A DNA stretch of 64,000 nt from assembly GCA_028066355.1 (NCBI GenBank), contig JALCBP010000002.1, positions 1-64,000 on the forward strand, read 5' to 3'. Made by a program: the position numbers and the translations under genes. This stretch comes from UBA1268 sp002694955 (GTDB taxonomy: Bacteria; Planctomycetota; Planctomycetia; Pirellulales; UBA1268). Below, one piece after another: positions 63,287 to 64,000 of the stretch; position 1 is the stretch's first letter, and the number at the start of each line of letters is the position of its first letter. Under the pieces are notes generated by a model. The model did no database searches. It was given only the letters and a program-made list of their open reading frames with translations, and had not been told where the DNA came from.

Positions 63287-64000
63287 TCACCCATAGGTTC
63301 CATGAAGAAACCATGACCGTTTCCGGAAACCACGAAACATCCAAAAACGACCCCCGCGATCAGTTTCAAAGATGTAATAGTCTCGACGAACTGTTGGGCC
63401 TCGCCACCAAGCTGTTTCAATTCGCTCTGGCCCACGAGACCGCACAACTACATGAAACCGTCCTTCCCAACGAAAACGTACAGGGAGCCCATCAGTACTT
63501 AACGAAGACACATCGATCAATCGAGGCTTGGAGAACAAAAAAGTTGGACGACTAGGCCCTACAATAGGCTTTGAGAATCGAGACTTGCTTGCCCCAAGAA
63601 AATAACCTGAGCGGTACGGCTTTCGACCTATCACACTAACTGCTGGTGTTGCGACCCACGATGCTTCTGGCTGGATATCAGCAAGTAACCGTGGCTCAAC
63701 AACTGCACCACTCCCCAGGCGACTGACTAGACGATCAAGAAGCGACTCAAACCGTGATGCATCTGATTGCGTTGCCTCACAAAAAAGTCTCTGCTGCCGA
63801 TAGGGCAACGTCTCTGCTGACATCACTTCTACTGATATATTAATAATTTCCCTTGGAAGCCGTGCCCTCTCGAATCGCAACATAACAAGATCAACGAGAT
63901 GCTTTACTTGCAACGTTGGTTTATACAGACCAATATCAATAACTGCTGAATCATGACATTCATTCGCATCAAGCCTTACTTGCAGACTACTCACTCCACG
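63287..64000 (-). CDS. imuB: ImuB, Y-family-like mutasome scaffold (5' part outside the window)
   Basis: The minus-strand frame stays open to the last base, so the window holds the C-terminal 237 residues or so. The segment GPERIETAWWRGPTVRRDYY and FETDRGGRFWMFRGFRKRSW, then FLHGTYG at the end is the ImuB signature. This part carries no polymerase active site; in known systems ImuB is a catalytically dead Y-family protein that connects DnaE2, ImuA and the beta clamp. The following dnaE2 gene (77-base gap) makes the identification firm. imuA would be expected further upstream, beyond the right edge. Confidence 0.9.
   Translation of the reverse strand, partial: RGVSSLQVRLDANECHDSAVIDIGLYKPTLQVKHLVDLVMLRFERARLPREIINISVEVMSAETLPYRQQRLFCEATQSDASRFESLLDRLVSRLGSGAVVEPRLLADIQPEASWVATPAVSVIGRKPYRSGYFLGASKSRFSKPIVGPSRPTFLFSKPRLIDVSSLSTDGLPVRFRWEGRFHVVVRSRGPERIETAWWRGPTVRRDYYIFETDRGGRFWMFRGFRKRSWFLHGTYG

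Noticed and set aside
41111..64000. One 23-kb minus-strand block as a possible single operon
   Set aside because: The gaps vary from overlap to over 280 bases and the functions are unrelated; several transcription units are more likely.

Overview
The window looks like a piece of a draft or metagenome-assembled genome from the Planctomycetes, probably Pirellulales-like. This rests on gene content and was not computed. The signs are short leucine-rich-like repeats of the G-L-x-x-(I/V) type, secreted proteins with NPCBM, beta-helix or BON domains, a fused aroDE gene, a GAFTDA-variant NtrC-type regulator, FHA-GAF-PP2C and response-regulator/cyclase signalling proteins, and an ImuB-DnaE2 mutasome. 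Coding density is moderate and base composition is balanced. A 100-base run of N marks a scaffold gap, flanked by two identical 55-base copies.

Layout. 1-4.8 kb (minus strand): an RRM RNA-binding protein, the assembly gap, rpsR (S18), a hotdog thioesterase and a LolD/MacB-like ABC ATPase, with its permease cut by the left edge. 5-19 kb: an accessory, largely secreted or envelope set, namely two repeat proteins of the same repeat family, a metzincin-NPCBM protein, a beta-helix protein, two TatA-like proteins, a BON-domain protein and a large thioredoxin-fold protein, with long non-coding stretches and a 26-residue membrane microprotein candidate. 19-25 kb: tRNA-Ile and tRNA-Ala without adjacent rRNA, a minimal GGDEF-like protein, typA, an MBL-fold (class II phosphodiesterase-like) protein, an MscS channel with a cyclic-nucleotide domain, and rpsU. 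25-32.6 kb: nadC, a ComEA-like protein, uvrB, a sensorless histidine kinase, an FHA-GAF-PP2C phosphatase, tRNA-Gln and a response-regulator adenylate cyclase.

32.6-41 kb is a complete F-type ATP synthase operon in the classical order (atpZ-like, atpI-like, B-E-F-H-A-G-D-C), with RNA hairpins on both sides of atpE. From 41.1 kb to the right edge every gene is on the minus strand: cysE, hisA-hisH, an OmpA-like lipoprotein, a prepilin peptidase overlapping aroK, aroDE, mutL, an NtrC-type two-component pair, pnp-rpsO, a fatty-acid desaturase, an AsmA-like unknown, aroC, purC, dnaE2 and the 3' end of imuB.

How it fits together. Three proteins (cyclase at 31.4 kb, putative phosphodiesterase at 22.1 kb, CNB-domain channel at 22.9 kb) could make, degrade and sense cAMP. 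aroDE, aroK and aroC supply the shikimate pathway. ImuB and DnaE2 form a damage-tolerance polymerase system, with UvrB and MutL as repair neighbours. No CRISPR array, insertion sequence or prophage was seen. I found no unambiguous new multi-gene system. The most promising leads are the double-zinc-ribbon repeat protein, the cAMP trio, the atpE-flanking hairpins and the 26-residue membrane microprotein.
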